A stretch of 45,098 nucleotides of DNA from Bacteroidota bacterium (GCA_013285595.1 JABDHF010000015.1:1-45098); one strand, 5' to 3'; shown: positions 9,875-18,980, numbered from the stretch's first letter. Numbers and translations: made by a program. The notes: generated from the letters alone by a model not told the origin.

Positions 9875-10273
9875 CCTCTTTATTTTCTTACCGTTTAGAA
9901 ACTTTTTCTACCATTCAGAAACCTTTTTCTGCCTCTTAGAAAGTTTCCCTGCCACTCAGAAGGTTATTTTGGAAACGGCTTGTGCGCAATAGTACATTGC
10001 GTATGTTATCATCAATTAACTGTTCCCGGTTTCACACGCTTTGCAAATAGTATTGCACCGCTGTGAACCACTAAATACAAAGGTTATGGCGGTAGTTTCC
10101 CTTTACCATATCTATCCTGTTTCAGCATCCATTTCGCATGTTACTGCACCTGGAATATATGTCTCTATAAGAGCGCCGGGCATACAGTTTTACAAGCATA
10201 TATGAACGATTGAAAAGCGATAAGCAAACAATTTGACAACTTAATATCACTCCATACATCTCAATACATATCT
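9875..10273. other. Intergenic region upstream of first T9SS Ig-repeat gene
   Basis: A 399 nt non-coding stretch. Its first 100 nt hold four direct repeats (listed separately). The rest is unremarkable except for an AT-rich segment just before the ATG at 10274, where a promoter would be expected. No clear terminator follows the kinase stop at 9874, so read-through into the surface gene is possible. Confidence 0.5.
9890..9959 (+). promoter_or_regulatory. Putative LytTR operator: four 9 bp direct repeats at 20-21 bp spacing
   Basis: accgtttag (9890), accattcag (9910), gcctcttag (9931) and gccactcag (9951) recur every 20, 21 and 20 bp, each followed by a aac/aa-T-rich tail. The first unit fits the published AgrA/LytTR half-site pattern [TA][AC][CA]GTTN[AG][TG] at every position, the second at all but one, and the other two fit less well. 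Two or more half-sites on one DNA face at 20-22 bp is the known geometry for LytTR regulators, and such a regulator is encoded 3 kb upstream. Binding is inferred. Confidence 0.5.
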
Positions 10274-12988
10274 ATGAAATACACAAAACTATATGCGGCA
10301 TTTTTAATGATAATATGCCTTGCAAACTTAAAAGCGCTCGGCCAGTCGTGCGGGCCATTTGCCGGGTCTACCGACAATTGCACCAGTGCATCACAGGTCG
10401 TTTTACCCGGGCCATTTACCATATGCGCCGGTGGTAGTGTAAACGTCGCTCCGGTGTTAAATTTGCCGCCCCTCTTTACCGTGCAAAGCTATACATGGAC
10501 ACCCACTACAGGCGTTGCACCATCAGCCACAGGCTTAGGCGCGCCGTCCACAGTATCCATTACACCTTCGCCGGTCAGCCCTCCATCGTGCGGGCTCGCT
10601 CCTGTTACTTATGGGCTTAATGTAACCACCCTGGGGCCTAATGCTATTGTAAACGGCGATCTCAGTTTGGGCAATGTTGATTTTTGCACAAATTTTGTAT
10701 ATTCAGCTCCGGGCACTGTTACCGCCCCGACCACTATCTTTGACATGGGATATTCCGTATGCTCCAATACAAATCAATTGGCGATATTCGGAGCCCCGAC
10801 GACTTCTTTTACTCCATACGGGTCATGCCCCAATATGATCGTCTATGATCTTGATAACAATGAAAGTGAATACTGGACTCAGAAAGTTGTTGTTTGCCCT
10901 GGCGCTACCTACCAGTTCTCATGCGAAATGGCAAACCTGCTGGGTTCACCTATCTTGCCCGGTGCTTCGGCAATGCTCTTCGTAACCATTACAGATGCCA
11001 TGGGCGGTATTACCTCATACCCTACGCTGGCAGGCCTCACAGCCAGCTATTCGCCCGCAGGCGTGTGGACCAATAACACTATGACATGGACCAATCCTTC
11101 AACTACCGCTTACACCACAGCTACTATTTCCATCACCTCTAACAATGCAATAAATCCATGGGCCACACTTGTTGCGCTCGATGATATGAAGATGCAAAGG
11201 GTATCTACAGCCAGCGCTACTACAACGGTCAATGTAGATTATGTGTCCATCACACCGCCTCCAGGGCCATACTGCATTGGCAACACATACGCATTCTCCA
11301 GCTGCACAACAGGCGGTAACTGGAGCAGCAGCAACACCGCGGTAGCGGCAATAGATGCATCGGGCAATGTAACTGCAAATGCTACGGGTTCGTCCACCAT
11401 TTCGTACACTGACATATATGGCTGCACAGCAACCACTACAATCAACATTGCTGCGCCACCGCACGTAACGGGAACACCAAACGTAGTTTGCTTTAATTAC
11501 ACCGGTATTATTTCTCTTTCAGCTACACCATCTGGTGGCGCCTGGACTCCGGGGTATCCATTTTTATCTGCCGGTTCACCGGGTACATTTAAATTACAGA
11601 GCGGCCTGCCACCGTACTTCTCTGGTGTCTACGATATTTATTATACCGCAGGCCCGGGTAGCTGCATGGCCACATTCCCCATAACCGTTAATCCGGCTCC
11701 CAAAATAGGCACTACGATCAGCTATATGTGCATCGGTGACTACATATCCCTAAGCGCTTCGCCGGCAGGTGGCACATGGTCTACAACAGACCCAACTGTA
11801 GTACATGTAGATCCTGTAACCGGGGTTATTACCGGGCTTTCGGGCACAACATCGGGTACGCTTGCAACTATTGTTTATACTACACCATGTGGTGTGGCAC
11901 TAAGCACAGTATGGGTGTATGACTGCTCAAGCGGCGTTGTGGTAGGCGGTGGAGGCAAAATGTGCTGCACCGGCTACCGCACCTTAACAGGGCTGCCAGC
12001 CGGCGGCACCTGGACAAGCAGCGATGCACCTATTGTAAATATAGACCCACACTCGGGCTACATTTTTAGCGTTTGCGAGGGGCTGACCGCGCCTACACCG
12101 GTAACGTTTACCTATACTTCCGGGTCTACCGTTATCACCACTACCATCACTGTATACCCGCTACCGGTTGTGGCAGCAATCACAGGCCCAACCACAACAT
12201 GCGGAACCGGGACAACAGCGCTCAGCGATGCTACCACGGGTGGTGTGTGGGCGCTTACCCCCACAACTACGGCTACTATTGATCCCGCCACAGGAGTAAT
12301 AACACCGGTCAGCAGCACCTCTTGCGGCCCTGTAGATGTTTCCTACACTGTCACAAACGACGGCGGTTGTGCTACCGCTGTTTATTATAACGTAAATATT
12401 TGTCCTCCGGCGTCTGCATGCCTTATGCTGGATATGTCGCTGGATGAAATTTACATGACAAGTGTTACCGGCTGTGCCACATCAGTAACATTTCAGTGCT
12501 TTACACCGCTCGGCGTTCTTTTGTACGACCCAACCTCTGGAAGCTCATACTTTACAGCAACGGTGGGCTCGTATATTTCCCAGGCCACATTGCCGGTAGG
12601 CACTTACTACATATGCCTGGTATCCGTTTATAACGGATGCACATGGCCTGCAAATTGCTGCATGAAATTCATGTCGCCTTCTTCCCGTGAATCTCATCCT
12701 GCTACCGCAGCTACTACCATCAGCGGCCCTATGGCAGTTATCCCTAACCCGAATAAAGGCGTGTTTACCTTAAAAGGAGATGTGCCTGGTTCAGTTGTTT
12801 CAAAAGACCTCGGCTTTGAAATTGTAGACATGCTCGGCCGTGTGGTATATGAAGACGTAGCAACAATAGACAATGGCGCTATCAATAAGAATATTGCGCT
12901 TGACGAAAATGTTGCCAATGGCCTTTACCTGGTAAAGATCAAAGACGATCATATAAACCAGGTGATCAGGTTTAGCCTCAACCGGTAA
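10274..12988 (+). CDS. T9SS-secreted Ig-like repeat surface protein, paralogue 1
   Basis: A 904-residue exported protein. A signal peptide (about 1-24, ending ALGQ) is followed by a cysteine-containing N-terminal segment and a galactose-binding-like (DUF642/CBM-like) domain at about 120-310 (NGDLSLGNVDFC to ALDDMKMQRV). Five Ig-like modules then occupy about 315-715, with GG(N/T)WSSSN..V and VT.TG patterns. A roughly 90-residue domain ending NCCMKF (about 715-800) precedes the C-terminal T9SS type A sorting domain (about 820-904: PNPNKGVF, MLGRVVYE, GLYLVKI). It is homologous along its length to the next gene and ends in a strong hairpin terminator. It probably sits on the cell surface as an adhesin or structural protein; no catalytic motif is visible. 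Possible control by the LytTR pair is inferred from the upstream repeats. Confidence 0.92.
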   Translation: MKYTKLYAAFLMIICLANLKALGQSCGPFAGSTDNCTSASQVVLPGPFTICAGGSVNVAPVLNLPPLFTVQSYTWTPTTGVAPSATGLGAPSTVSITPSPVSPPSCGLAPVTYGLNVTTLGPNAIVNGDLSLGNVDFCTNFVYSAPGTVTAPTTIFDMGYSVCSNTNQLAIFGAPTTSFTPYGSCPNMIVYDLDNNESEYWTQKVVVCPGATYQFSCEMANLLGSPILPGASAMLFVTITDAMGGITSYPTLAGLTASYSPAGVWTNNTMTWTNPSTTAYTTATISITSNNAINPWATLVALDDMKMQRVSTASATTTVNVDYVSITPPPGPYCIGNTYAFSSCTTGGNWSSSNTAVAAIDASGNVTANATGSSTISYTDIYGCTATTTINIAAPPHVTGTPNVVCFNYTGIISLSATPSGGAWTPGYPFLSAGSPGTFKLQSGLPPYFSGVYDIYYTAGPGSCMATFPITVNPAPKIGTTISYMCIGDYISLSASPAGGTWSTTDPTVVHVDPVTGVITGLSGTTSGTLATIVYTTPCGVALSTVWVYDCSSGVVVGGGGKMCCTGYRTLTGLPAGGTWTSSDAPIVNIDPHSGYIFSVCEGLTAPTPVTFTYTSGSTVITTTITVYPLPVVAAITGPTTTCGTGTTALSDATTGGVWALTPTTTATIDPATGVITPVSSTSCGPVDVSYTVTNDGGCATAVYYNVNICPPASACLMLDMSLDEIYMTSVTGCATSVTFQCFTPLGVLLYDPTSGSSYFTATVGSYISQATLPVGTYYICLVSVYNGCTWPANCCMKFMSPSSRESHPATAATTISGPMAVIPNPNKGVFTLKGDVPGSVVSKDLGFEIVDMLGRVVYEDVATIDNGAINKNIALDENVANGLYLVKIKDDHINQVIRFSLNR

Positions 12989-13000
12989 TGCTCAACAACC

Positions 13001-13037
13001 AGTAAGAGAGGCGTTGCAAAATAGCGCCTCTCTTACT
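13001..13037 (+). terminator. Hairpin terminator after paralogue 1
   Basis: A 13 bp perfect stem, agtaagagaggcg (13001-13013) with its complement at 13025-13037, loop 11 nt, followed by a T/C-rich tract. It starts 12 nt after the stop codon. The left arm recurs after the next gene at about 16978, but there the right arm has decayed. Confidence 0.8.
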
Positions 13038-13337
13038 TCCTTTCCTGTTTTAATACTGAGCTTACACCACACCACTTTTCGTGACCGTAAAAAGCACGAA
13101 CAGCCCATTCTTTGCCCTTTTAAAATTTTGCCGAACCATCTGGCTAACCTTTATAAAACGGGAGTAGAATAGTACGGCCCAAAACATAAGCAACAGATAT
13201 TGATCACCCTCAAAACACAAACCTATGAAACATGTATTGATCCCCCCACACCAGGCCATTGCTATCAGGGGGCCTGCACAGAAGGCATAAGCCCGCTACA
13301 CAACTGAATAACTTCATTTCACTAAAAAACAACTTCT
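13038..13337. other. Intergenic region between the two T9SS paralogues
   Basis: 300 nt with no gene. I looked for a copy of the direct repeats found upstream of paralogue 1 and saw no convincing one. The promoter for the second gene is expected here because a strong terminator closes the first. Confidence 0.4.
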
Positions 13338-16300
13338 ATGAAGAACAAAATTGTATTGATATTCCTGCTTTCCCTGGGCCTCATCAACATAAAGGCAGCA
13401 GGGCAATGTACATCACCGTCAGATGACTGTCACCCGGTAAATATTCATTTACCTAACCCTGCATGCACAGGCGGATTCCCTATAAATACAGACGCCGGCA
13501 CCTCAATGCAGTGTCAGAGTTATACCTGGACAAACCTTTCAGGAACGGTTATAGCATCCGGCACCAGCATGCCCTCCTCGGCATATTTTAGTGTAGCCAG
13601 TACTTACACGTTAACTACATCGTGGTTAGGACCCGAGATCGTTCAAAATGGCAATTTTAACGAAGGTACTAGCTGCTTCAGTACCGATTACGGTCCAGAG
13701 ACGCCAGGCTCCCTTACATCGCCCACCGAAGAAGGTGTTACTGCACATCCCAGCAGTTATGGCGGTATATGGCCAGATCCCCCGCTCCCTGCTGGGTCGG
13801 CAAATATGCTGGCAGTAGATGGACATACCACTGCCGGTAAAACGGTCTGGAAGGAAACGCTCGACGTTTGCCCAAATCAAACATATAAATTTTCGTTTAT
13901 GGTAGCTACCCTTCTTTCCCCGGCGGCGGCTAGCATACAGGTGAAGATCCCCTCATCCGTTAGCCCAACTACGCTTACTGGCTTCGGTAGCACCCCGGGA
14001 GCATGGAACTCCTATTCGTTTACCTGGACCAGTGGTCCTGCCCAAACATCAGCGACTATAACAATAACCGACCTCAACATTACTCCCGGGGGAAATGATT
14101 TTGCTATCGACAACATCTCTTTCCGCCGCAGTGCCAACACTAGCCAGGTTGTTACCGTAGGCCCGGCCGCGGGCCCTATCGCCAGCAGTTCCGGATCATT
14201 GGTATTATGCGGCTCAGGCACCACTGCCACCCTCACCGATCCCGTTGCCGGTGGCACATGGAGTTCCAGTAACTCACACGTCAGTATCACCACCGGTGGC
14301 CTTATAACCGGCGTATCAACCGGCATGTCAACTATCTCTTATACTATGCCAGGTGGCTGCTTCGTAACCCAGACGGTGAATGTAACACCTAGCCTTTCGC
14401 CCACTATTTCTGCTCCGTCTGTAAGCATATGCCAGCACGATATAATACCGTTAACTGTAAACCCCGATGGTGGCACATCGTATTCCTGGTCATTTTCCTT
14501 CCCACCCTTGGTGGTATCCGCAGAAACGCTCACATCAGCTATGCTGCAGGGCGCTACCGCAGGCGTAGGAACGGTGACTTATACGGCTATTGCCGGAACC
14601 TGCTCCGGAACCACAACCTTGACCATAACTGTAAATGCACTGCCGCCAGCGCTCTATCCCGAAACCATATGTACCGGCAGCAATTATGAATACTTCGAGG
14701 GTGGTCCATCCATCGGCGGTTGGTACATTTCCAACACCGCTGTTGCCACTAAGGCGGATGGATCAGGAGGCGGGGAATATATCTACGGGGCTGCCCCAGG
14801 TACCGCTACGATCTATTTCCAGGTTTCTGCAAGCGGGTGCATGGCACAAACCACAATAAATGTACTACCCACACTTACCCCTACAGTTACTCCTACCCCC
14901 ATCCATTTATGCATAGGCGACCCTCCGCTATCCTTGACCGCAGACCCTGATGGCGGCACATCGGCCACCTGGAGCACTTCAAGCGGCTGCGCAGCCTTGT
15001 CTGGCTACAGCATTAGTGGGGGCACCCTTACCGCCAGCTCTGCCGGCACCACTACGATCCTTTACACGGCCACCTCTGCCGGTGCTTGCCCCGGCACTGC
15101 CACCGTTAATGCTATTGTAGATGCGCCGCCACTGCCCATTACGGGCCCTACTACACTATGCCTGGGCAGCACTATCTCTTTAAGCGACCCTTCCGGCGGA
15201 GGAGGATGGTATTCTACCGTACCGGCAAATGCACCTATAGATATGTCTTCAGGCGTAGTTACCGGTGTTATGGCAGGCACTTCACTTATCTATTATTACA
15301 ATCTCAGCACTCAATGCCATGCAACAACAACGGTAACCGTAGAGCCCAAGCCTAACATCGGCATCATGCCCGTACCTTCAAATATATGCGTGGGAGATGT
15401 GATACCCATTACCGGCATCCCCGGTGTTGGCGTGTCGGCAACATGGAGTGTTGTCGGGTCAGCAGTTACCCTAAGCGCTCCTGGCCTCTCCGGCGTCACC
15501 CTCACAGCAGTCGGCACAGGTGTAGCCACCATCGTCTACAGTGTCGCCGGGCCGGGTGGGTGTCCTCCTGTTACCACCAGCATTACTGTAACTGTAAACG
15601 CTTCGCCCGCCCCTATTGGCGGCAGCCCCTATATATGCGGCACAGGCACTACTTACCTCACCGATGCCACAGTCGGTGGCACATGGAGCAGCAGTAATTC
15701 AGCAATAGTTGCTATAGATTGGACGGGTTGGACAACCGGGCTGGATTACGGTTCGGCAATTATTTCCTATGCCCTGCCCGATGGTTGCTCTGCTCTCAAA
15801 ACTGTTTACGTAACCCCTGAGCCTACCCCGTCAGTAGTCGGGAACGTGTCCTCCAGTATTTGTGTAAACGGATCATTTCACGTCGATGTTAACCCCGGTA
15901 CCACCTACGCATATACACCATTATGGACCTCCGCCCCTCCTGGTATAGTGAGCATAACTGGTACAGGCACATCAGCTTTAATTACTGGTTCGGTTCCCGG
16001 TTCAGCTGTCATTACTTATTCTGTCACAACCATTCCCTATGGCTGCACGGGTAGCACGTCGTTTGGTGTCGTTGTAAACCCGCTGCCGGTGGTATTACCT
16101 ATAACAGGGATGCCTACCGCCTGCGCAGGATCAACACTTACACTAAGCGATGCTACACCGGGTGGGGTATGGAGCAGTAGCGCAACATCCATCGTGCCTA
16201 TTGACCCAACAGGTGAAATAGACCTGCCAGGCACCGACCCGGGAGGGTCTGCAGTTATATCATACACCGTTATAGACGGGAACGGCTGCAAAAATGCTGC

Positions 16301-16961
16301 TACTTATAATGTTACTGTAGACGCGACAGGCTCAGCATGTGTATGGCCAGATCCTTCCATGACGTTTGATGGTATTGATATAACAAGTATAACCGGCAGT
16401 GTTGCCTACGTCACATTCCAGTGCTACTACGTATATGGCGGCAGCCTTTCGTCGCCCGATACATATATCTATACCATACCCACCTCCGGCACACCAATGA
16501 TAACCACTACGGGCACTTACCCTACCACCTCCAGCCCTACGCCTGTACCTATGCCATCTCATACCGCAGCCATTTGCCTGGTAAATGCTTACAGCAGCAA
16601 TGGATGTCCCTGGCCTCTGAATTGTTGCACTAAATTCCATAATCCTGTGCCACGTCATGCAAACACTACAGGTACGGTTATGGTGAATAACGATGAAGAT
16701 ATAATAGCCATTGTCCCTAACCCCAACAAAGGTGAATTCACCATCCAGGGACTGTTGACAGGCATAACCGACGCAAAAGAGCTCAGCTTCGAAATAGTAA
16801 ACATGTTGGGCCAGGTAGTGTACAAAGACGTTGCGACAATAGAAAATGGCGCGATCAATAAGAACATAGCGCTGGGAGAAAATGTTGCTAATGGCCTTTA
16901 CCTCGTCAAGATCAAGGACGATTATATAAACCAGGTCATCAGGTTTACCCTCGACAGGTAA
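13338..16961 (+). CDS. T9SS-secreted Ig-like repeat surface protein, paralogue 2
   Basis: A 1207-residue relative of the preceding protein with the same layout: signal peptide (about 1-23, ending AAGQ), N-terminal segment, galactose-binding-like domain (about 95-265: NGNFNEG to NDFAIDNISFRR), nine Ig-like modules (about 270-990), the domain ending NCCTKF (about 995-1110), and a T9SS type A sorting domain (about 1120-1207: PNPNKGEF, MLGQVVYK, GLYLVKI). The Ig modules alternate between a short form (about 72 residues, GGTWSSS) and a longer form (about 85 residues, ICVGD...P.GG.SATWS), suggesting growth by duplication of a two-module unit. The C-terminal 85 residues are almost the same as in paralogue 1, which indicates recent duplication or gene conversion. 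Function beyond surface adhesion or structure is unknown. Confidence 0.92.
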   Translation: MKNKIVLIFLLSLGLINIKAAGQCTSPSDDCHPVNIHLPNPACTGGFPINTDAGTSMQCQSYTWTNLSGTVIASGTSMPSSAYFSVASTYTLTTSWLGPEIVQNGNFNEGTSCFSTDYGPETPGSLTSPTEEGVTAHPSSYGGIWPDPPLPAGSANMLAVDGHTTAGKTVWKETLDVCPNQTYKFSFMVATLLSPAAASIQVKIPSSVSPTTLTGFGSTPGAWNSYSFTWTSGPAQTSATITITDLNITPGGNDFAIDNISFRRSANTSQVVTVGPAAGPIASSSGSLVLCGSGTTATLTDPVAGGTWSSSNSHVSITTGGLITGVSTGMSTISYTMPGGCFVTQTVNVTPSLSPTISAPSVSICQHDIIPLTVNPDGGTSYSWSFSFPPLVVSAETLTSAMLQGATAGVGTVTYTAIAGTCSGTTTLTITVNALPPALYPETICTGSNYEYFEGGPSIGGWYISNTAVATKADGSGGGEYIYGAAPGTATIYFQVSASGCMAQTTINVLPTLTPTVTPTPIHLCIGDPPLSLTADPDGGTSATWSTSSGCAALSGYSISGGTLTASSAGTTTILYTATSAGACPGTATVNAIVDAPPLPITGPTTLCLGSTISLSDPSGGGGWYSTVPANAPIDMSSGVVTGVMAGTSLIYYYNLSTQCHATTTVTVEPKPNIGIMPVPSNICVGDVIPITGIPGVGVSATWSVVGSAVTLSAPGLSGVTLTAVGTGVATIVYSVAGPGGCPPVTTSITVTVNASPAPIGGSPYICGTGTTYLTDATVGGTWSSSNSAIVAIDWTGWTTGLDYGSAIISYALPDGCSALKTVYVTPEPTPSVVGNVSSSICVNGSFHVDVNPGTTYAYTPLWTSAPPGIVSITGTGTSALITGSVPGSAVITYSVTTIPYGCTGSTSFGVVVNPLPVVLPITGMPTACAGSTLTLSDATPGGVWSSSATSIVPIDPTGEIDLPGTDPGGSAVISYTVIDGNGCKNAATYNVTVDATGSACVWPDPSMTFDGIDITSITGSVAYVTFQCYYVYGGSLSSPDTYIYTIPTSGTPMITTTGTYPTTSSPTPVPMPSHTAAICLVNAYSSNGCPWPLNCCTKFHNPVPRHANTTGTVMVNNDEDIIAIVPNPNKGEFTIQGLLTGITDAKELSFEIVNMLGQVVYKDVATIENGAINKNIALGENVANGLYLVKIKDDYINQVIRFTLDR

Positions 16962-17041
16962 TACTAAATAAAGACCAGTAAGAGAGGCGTTACAGATAGG
17001 AGGGCACTGAAAAAGTCTCATCTCTTGAAAATAAGTTTTTA

Positions 17042-17082
17042 AAAGCGACCAAGTGAAAGCATGATTTTCACCTGGTCGCTTT
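17042..17082 (+). terminator. Hairpin terminator after paralogue 2
   Basis: aaagcgaccaagtgaaa pairs with tttcacctggtcgcttt across a 7 nt loop (17 bp with one A/C mismatch), followed by ctttg. It lies 80 nt after the stop, behind a decayed copy of the hairpin that closes paralogue 1. Confidence 0.75.
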
Positions 17083-17154
17083 CTTTGTACCCATATCTTC
17101 TATAAGAGTTGGTGTTCAGTAGTGGTTTTTAAATCAGCAAGTTGACGGAGCCAG

Positions 17155-17586
17155 GTGATCTTGGGCCGGCTGGCAGAGGTAGTATTTATCCTAATTATAC
17201 GCGCCTATATAGAGGAGGCCGAAGTAGGCCAGGGTTTGCTCAGGGCAATGAAAGATCCCAGGACAAGTGCTTCGTTAAATTGTATGCATACCGCGCCTGA
17301 AAAAGGGTGGACATTAGATCAACTGGCCGCAGCAGCAGGCATGTCGCGATCCTTGTATTGCAAAGAATTTAAAACGCTGCTGGCAGAAACGCCGCTTGCC
17401 TACCTCACCGGCTGGCGCATTTTAACGTCAAAAGAATTGTTACTGGAGAACAAAGAAAACATCAGCGAAATAGCAGAAAAAATAGGTTATCAGTCCGAGG
17501 CAGCATTTAACAGGCTATTCAAATCAAAAGTCGGAGAAACCCCGGCTGTCTATCGCAAGCAGATGCTTGCTGCTCAAAATACATAG
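17155..17586 (+). pseudogene. AraC-family regulator remnant lacking its N-terminal cupin domain
   Basis: The 143 codons match only the C-terminal half of AraC regulators that have an N-terminal cupin domain: a helical linker (LGRLAEVVFILIIRAYIEE, DPRTSASLNCMHTAPEKGWTLDQLA) and a complete double helix-turn-helix (AAAAGMSRSLYCKEF, ISEIAEKIGYQSEAAFNRLFK, GETPAVYRK). Family members are usually about 300 residues; here a TGA at 17143-17145 closes the frame and no ATG precedes the homology, only a GTG. The first half has been deleted. It faces a cupin gene on the other strand. A stable DNA-binding fragment is possible but less likely. Confidence 0.75.
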
Positions 17587-17629
17587 GCCTGGCCAGGTTC
17601 AAAGCCGTTATCGGTGAAGAGCAGCAACA

Positions 17630-18067
17630 TTACGGTTTTACCGCTTCCAGGCCGTAGCGTCTCATAATACCCAATACACGTTGCATATCTGGTGGGCCAC
17701 CCGCATTTATTACATCGGCTATTTCCCTGAAATAGGCTGGCCCTATGCTGGCAGGCGACAATGCGCAAAGTATACGTGCAGTCTCGCTTCCCGTATTGGT
17801 AAACCCATGAACAATACCTCGTTGTATAAACGATTTTTCGCCAGTTTTAAGTTCACGTGTTTCTGCACCATAGAGCTGGGTAAGTGTGCCTTCCATTACA
17901 TAAAGTGTCTCGTCTACATCTGTATGAAAATGAGGCGCCGGCACCTTGGCGTTAGGCGGCACCAGCATTTCGAACATTACCAACGTATCATTAGTGTCCT
18001 GCCCATCCAATAGAAAATTTAATTGTAGCTCACCAATCGCTATCTGTTCTTTAAAGGCAGGAAACAT
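17630..18067 (-). CDS. Small single-domain cupin protein
   Basis: A 145-residue protein with both cupin motifs: APHFHTDVDETLYVMEG (motif 1, H-x-H-x(3-4)-E-x6-G, binding a divalent metal) and GEKSFIQRGIVHGFTN (motif 2 with the last metal-binding histidine). Such proteins include small dioxygenase-like enzymes and sugar or metabolite binders; the substrate cannot be told. I chose ATG 18067 (MFPAFKEQ) because the family usually starts there; in-frame ATGs at 18100 and 18130 would add unlike residues. It converges with the AraC remnant 43 nt away, perhaps the relic of a regulator and target pair. Confidence 0.8.
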   Translation of the reverse strand: MFPAFKEQIAIGELQLNFLLDGQDTNDTLVMFEMLVPPNAKVPAPHFHTDVDETLYVMEGTLTQLYGAETRELKTGEKSFIQRGIVHGFTNTGSETARILCALSPASIGPAYFREIADVINAGGPPDMQRVLGIMRRYGLEAVKP

Positions 18068-18942
18068 ATTTATCCGTTTAATTGGGTTAAAAATAACCAT
18101 TATCCCTGAAAAATGGAACAGGTCTGTCACGGTCAGCAGTACAAACTAATGGACAGCCGAACCCGTTGCTTAAGATGTTCTGCAGGGCTCTGGTGTTAAA
18201 GATAAGTAATCGTTTTGCAAACGGTGTTGGCTTAATACCGGCATATCCAGGTACGATAAGTGATCGCTACTTCAATACCACAACTCCCACTCCATTCCCC
18301 ATGCCATAACTTGCAGTATGGCTTATCTAAATATAAATACGACCCGCGAATGTGACGCTCATCACTGCTACGAAGATCCATGCGCAATGCCATCTTTCCT
18401 CCCCAACGATGGAATACCGCAACACACCCGTCTGGGACAAATACAGAGCAAGAAAAATATGCCACCTCCTCCCCGAAAAGTGCCGCCAAACCCGCCACAG
18501 GCAAGCCTTTGTATCATCCCACCACTGCTACGGAAATCTATGCAAAACACCATCTTTCCTCCCCAACTATCGAGTCCAGCAGCACACCTGTCCAGAGCAA
18601 ATGCAGAGCAAGAAAAATATGCCAGCTCCTCCCCGGAAAGTGCCACCAAACCCGCCACAGGCAAGCGTTTTGTGTTTCACTGCCACCGCTACTGAATCTA
18701 CGCATAATGCACCTTTCCTCTCTCGAAAGTCGAATGACATAACCCACCCATCCCAAGCCAGAGCCAAGCATGAAAATAGCCCGTAGCCCTCCCCGGAAAA
18801 TAGCCTGAAATCCACTGCCAGCTTGATTTCGTATTTGAATAATAAATAAAAATATATAAATAATAACTTTAGGAATAAATACTGTATAACACTTTTGCGA
18901 CCTTGAAACGTCACCCGGAGACTGCACCTTAGCGTGAAATAC
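18068..18942. other. Gene-free stretch with a tandem repeat array
   Basis: About 875 nt without a credible gene. The overlapping frames seen on both strands are low-complexity products of the repeat array at 18363-18820 and match no family I recognise. The segment 18830-18890 is strongly AT-rich. Positions 18131-18362 show nothing notable. Confidence 0.5.
18363..18820. repeat. Three-copy ~160 nt tandem repeat array of unknown nature
   Basis: Units start near 18363, 18523 and 18684 (period 160-161 nt) with cactgctacg, cactgctacg and caccgctact. The best-kept block, from cagagcaagaaaaatatgcc to ccgccacaggcaagc (18443-18506 and 18603-18666, 64 nt), differs at about four positions. The third unit is clearly decayed (ctccccggaaaatagcctg). 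The copies have different codon phase and no shared long frame, so a non-coding origin is more likely than a repeat protein. Confidence 0.65.
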
Positions 18943-18980
18943 ACTTGAACCCAAGACCCTCCCAATAAAATCGGGATGCT
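18943..18980 (-). other. tRNA 3'-half mimic following the GIY-YIG gene
   Basis: Read on the minus strand, right after the GIY-YIG stop, the sequence forms an anticodon-arm-like hairpin TCCCG-ATTTTAT-TGGGA, then GGGTC, then TTGGGTTCAAGT. The stretch GGGTCTTGGGTTC is identical to the variable loop and T-arm of the intact tRNA-Lys 300 nt away, and the loop would place TTT in the anticodon position. The T-stem's second strand and the acceptor stem do not pair, so this is not a working tRNA. Confidence 0.55.

Noticed and set aside
9889-9970. Possible CRISPR-like repeat
   Set aside because: Units are 20-21 nt without spacers and too degenerate; a regulator binding array fits better.
16332-17021. 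229-codon minus-strand frame under the second T9SS gene
   Set aside because: It lies fully antisense to a strongly supported coding region and has no recognisable domain.
18232-18965. Overlapping 90-144 codon frames on both strands
   Set aside because: All arise from the 160 nt repeat array, disagree in phase between units and have low-complexity content (FGGTFRGG, CHHCYGN-type).
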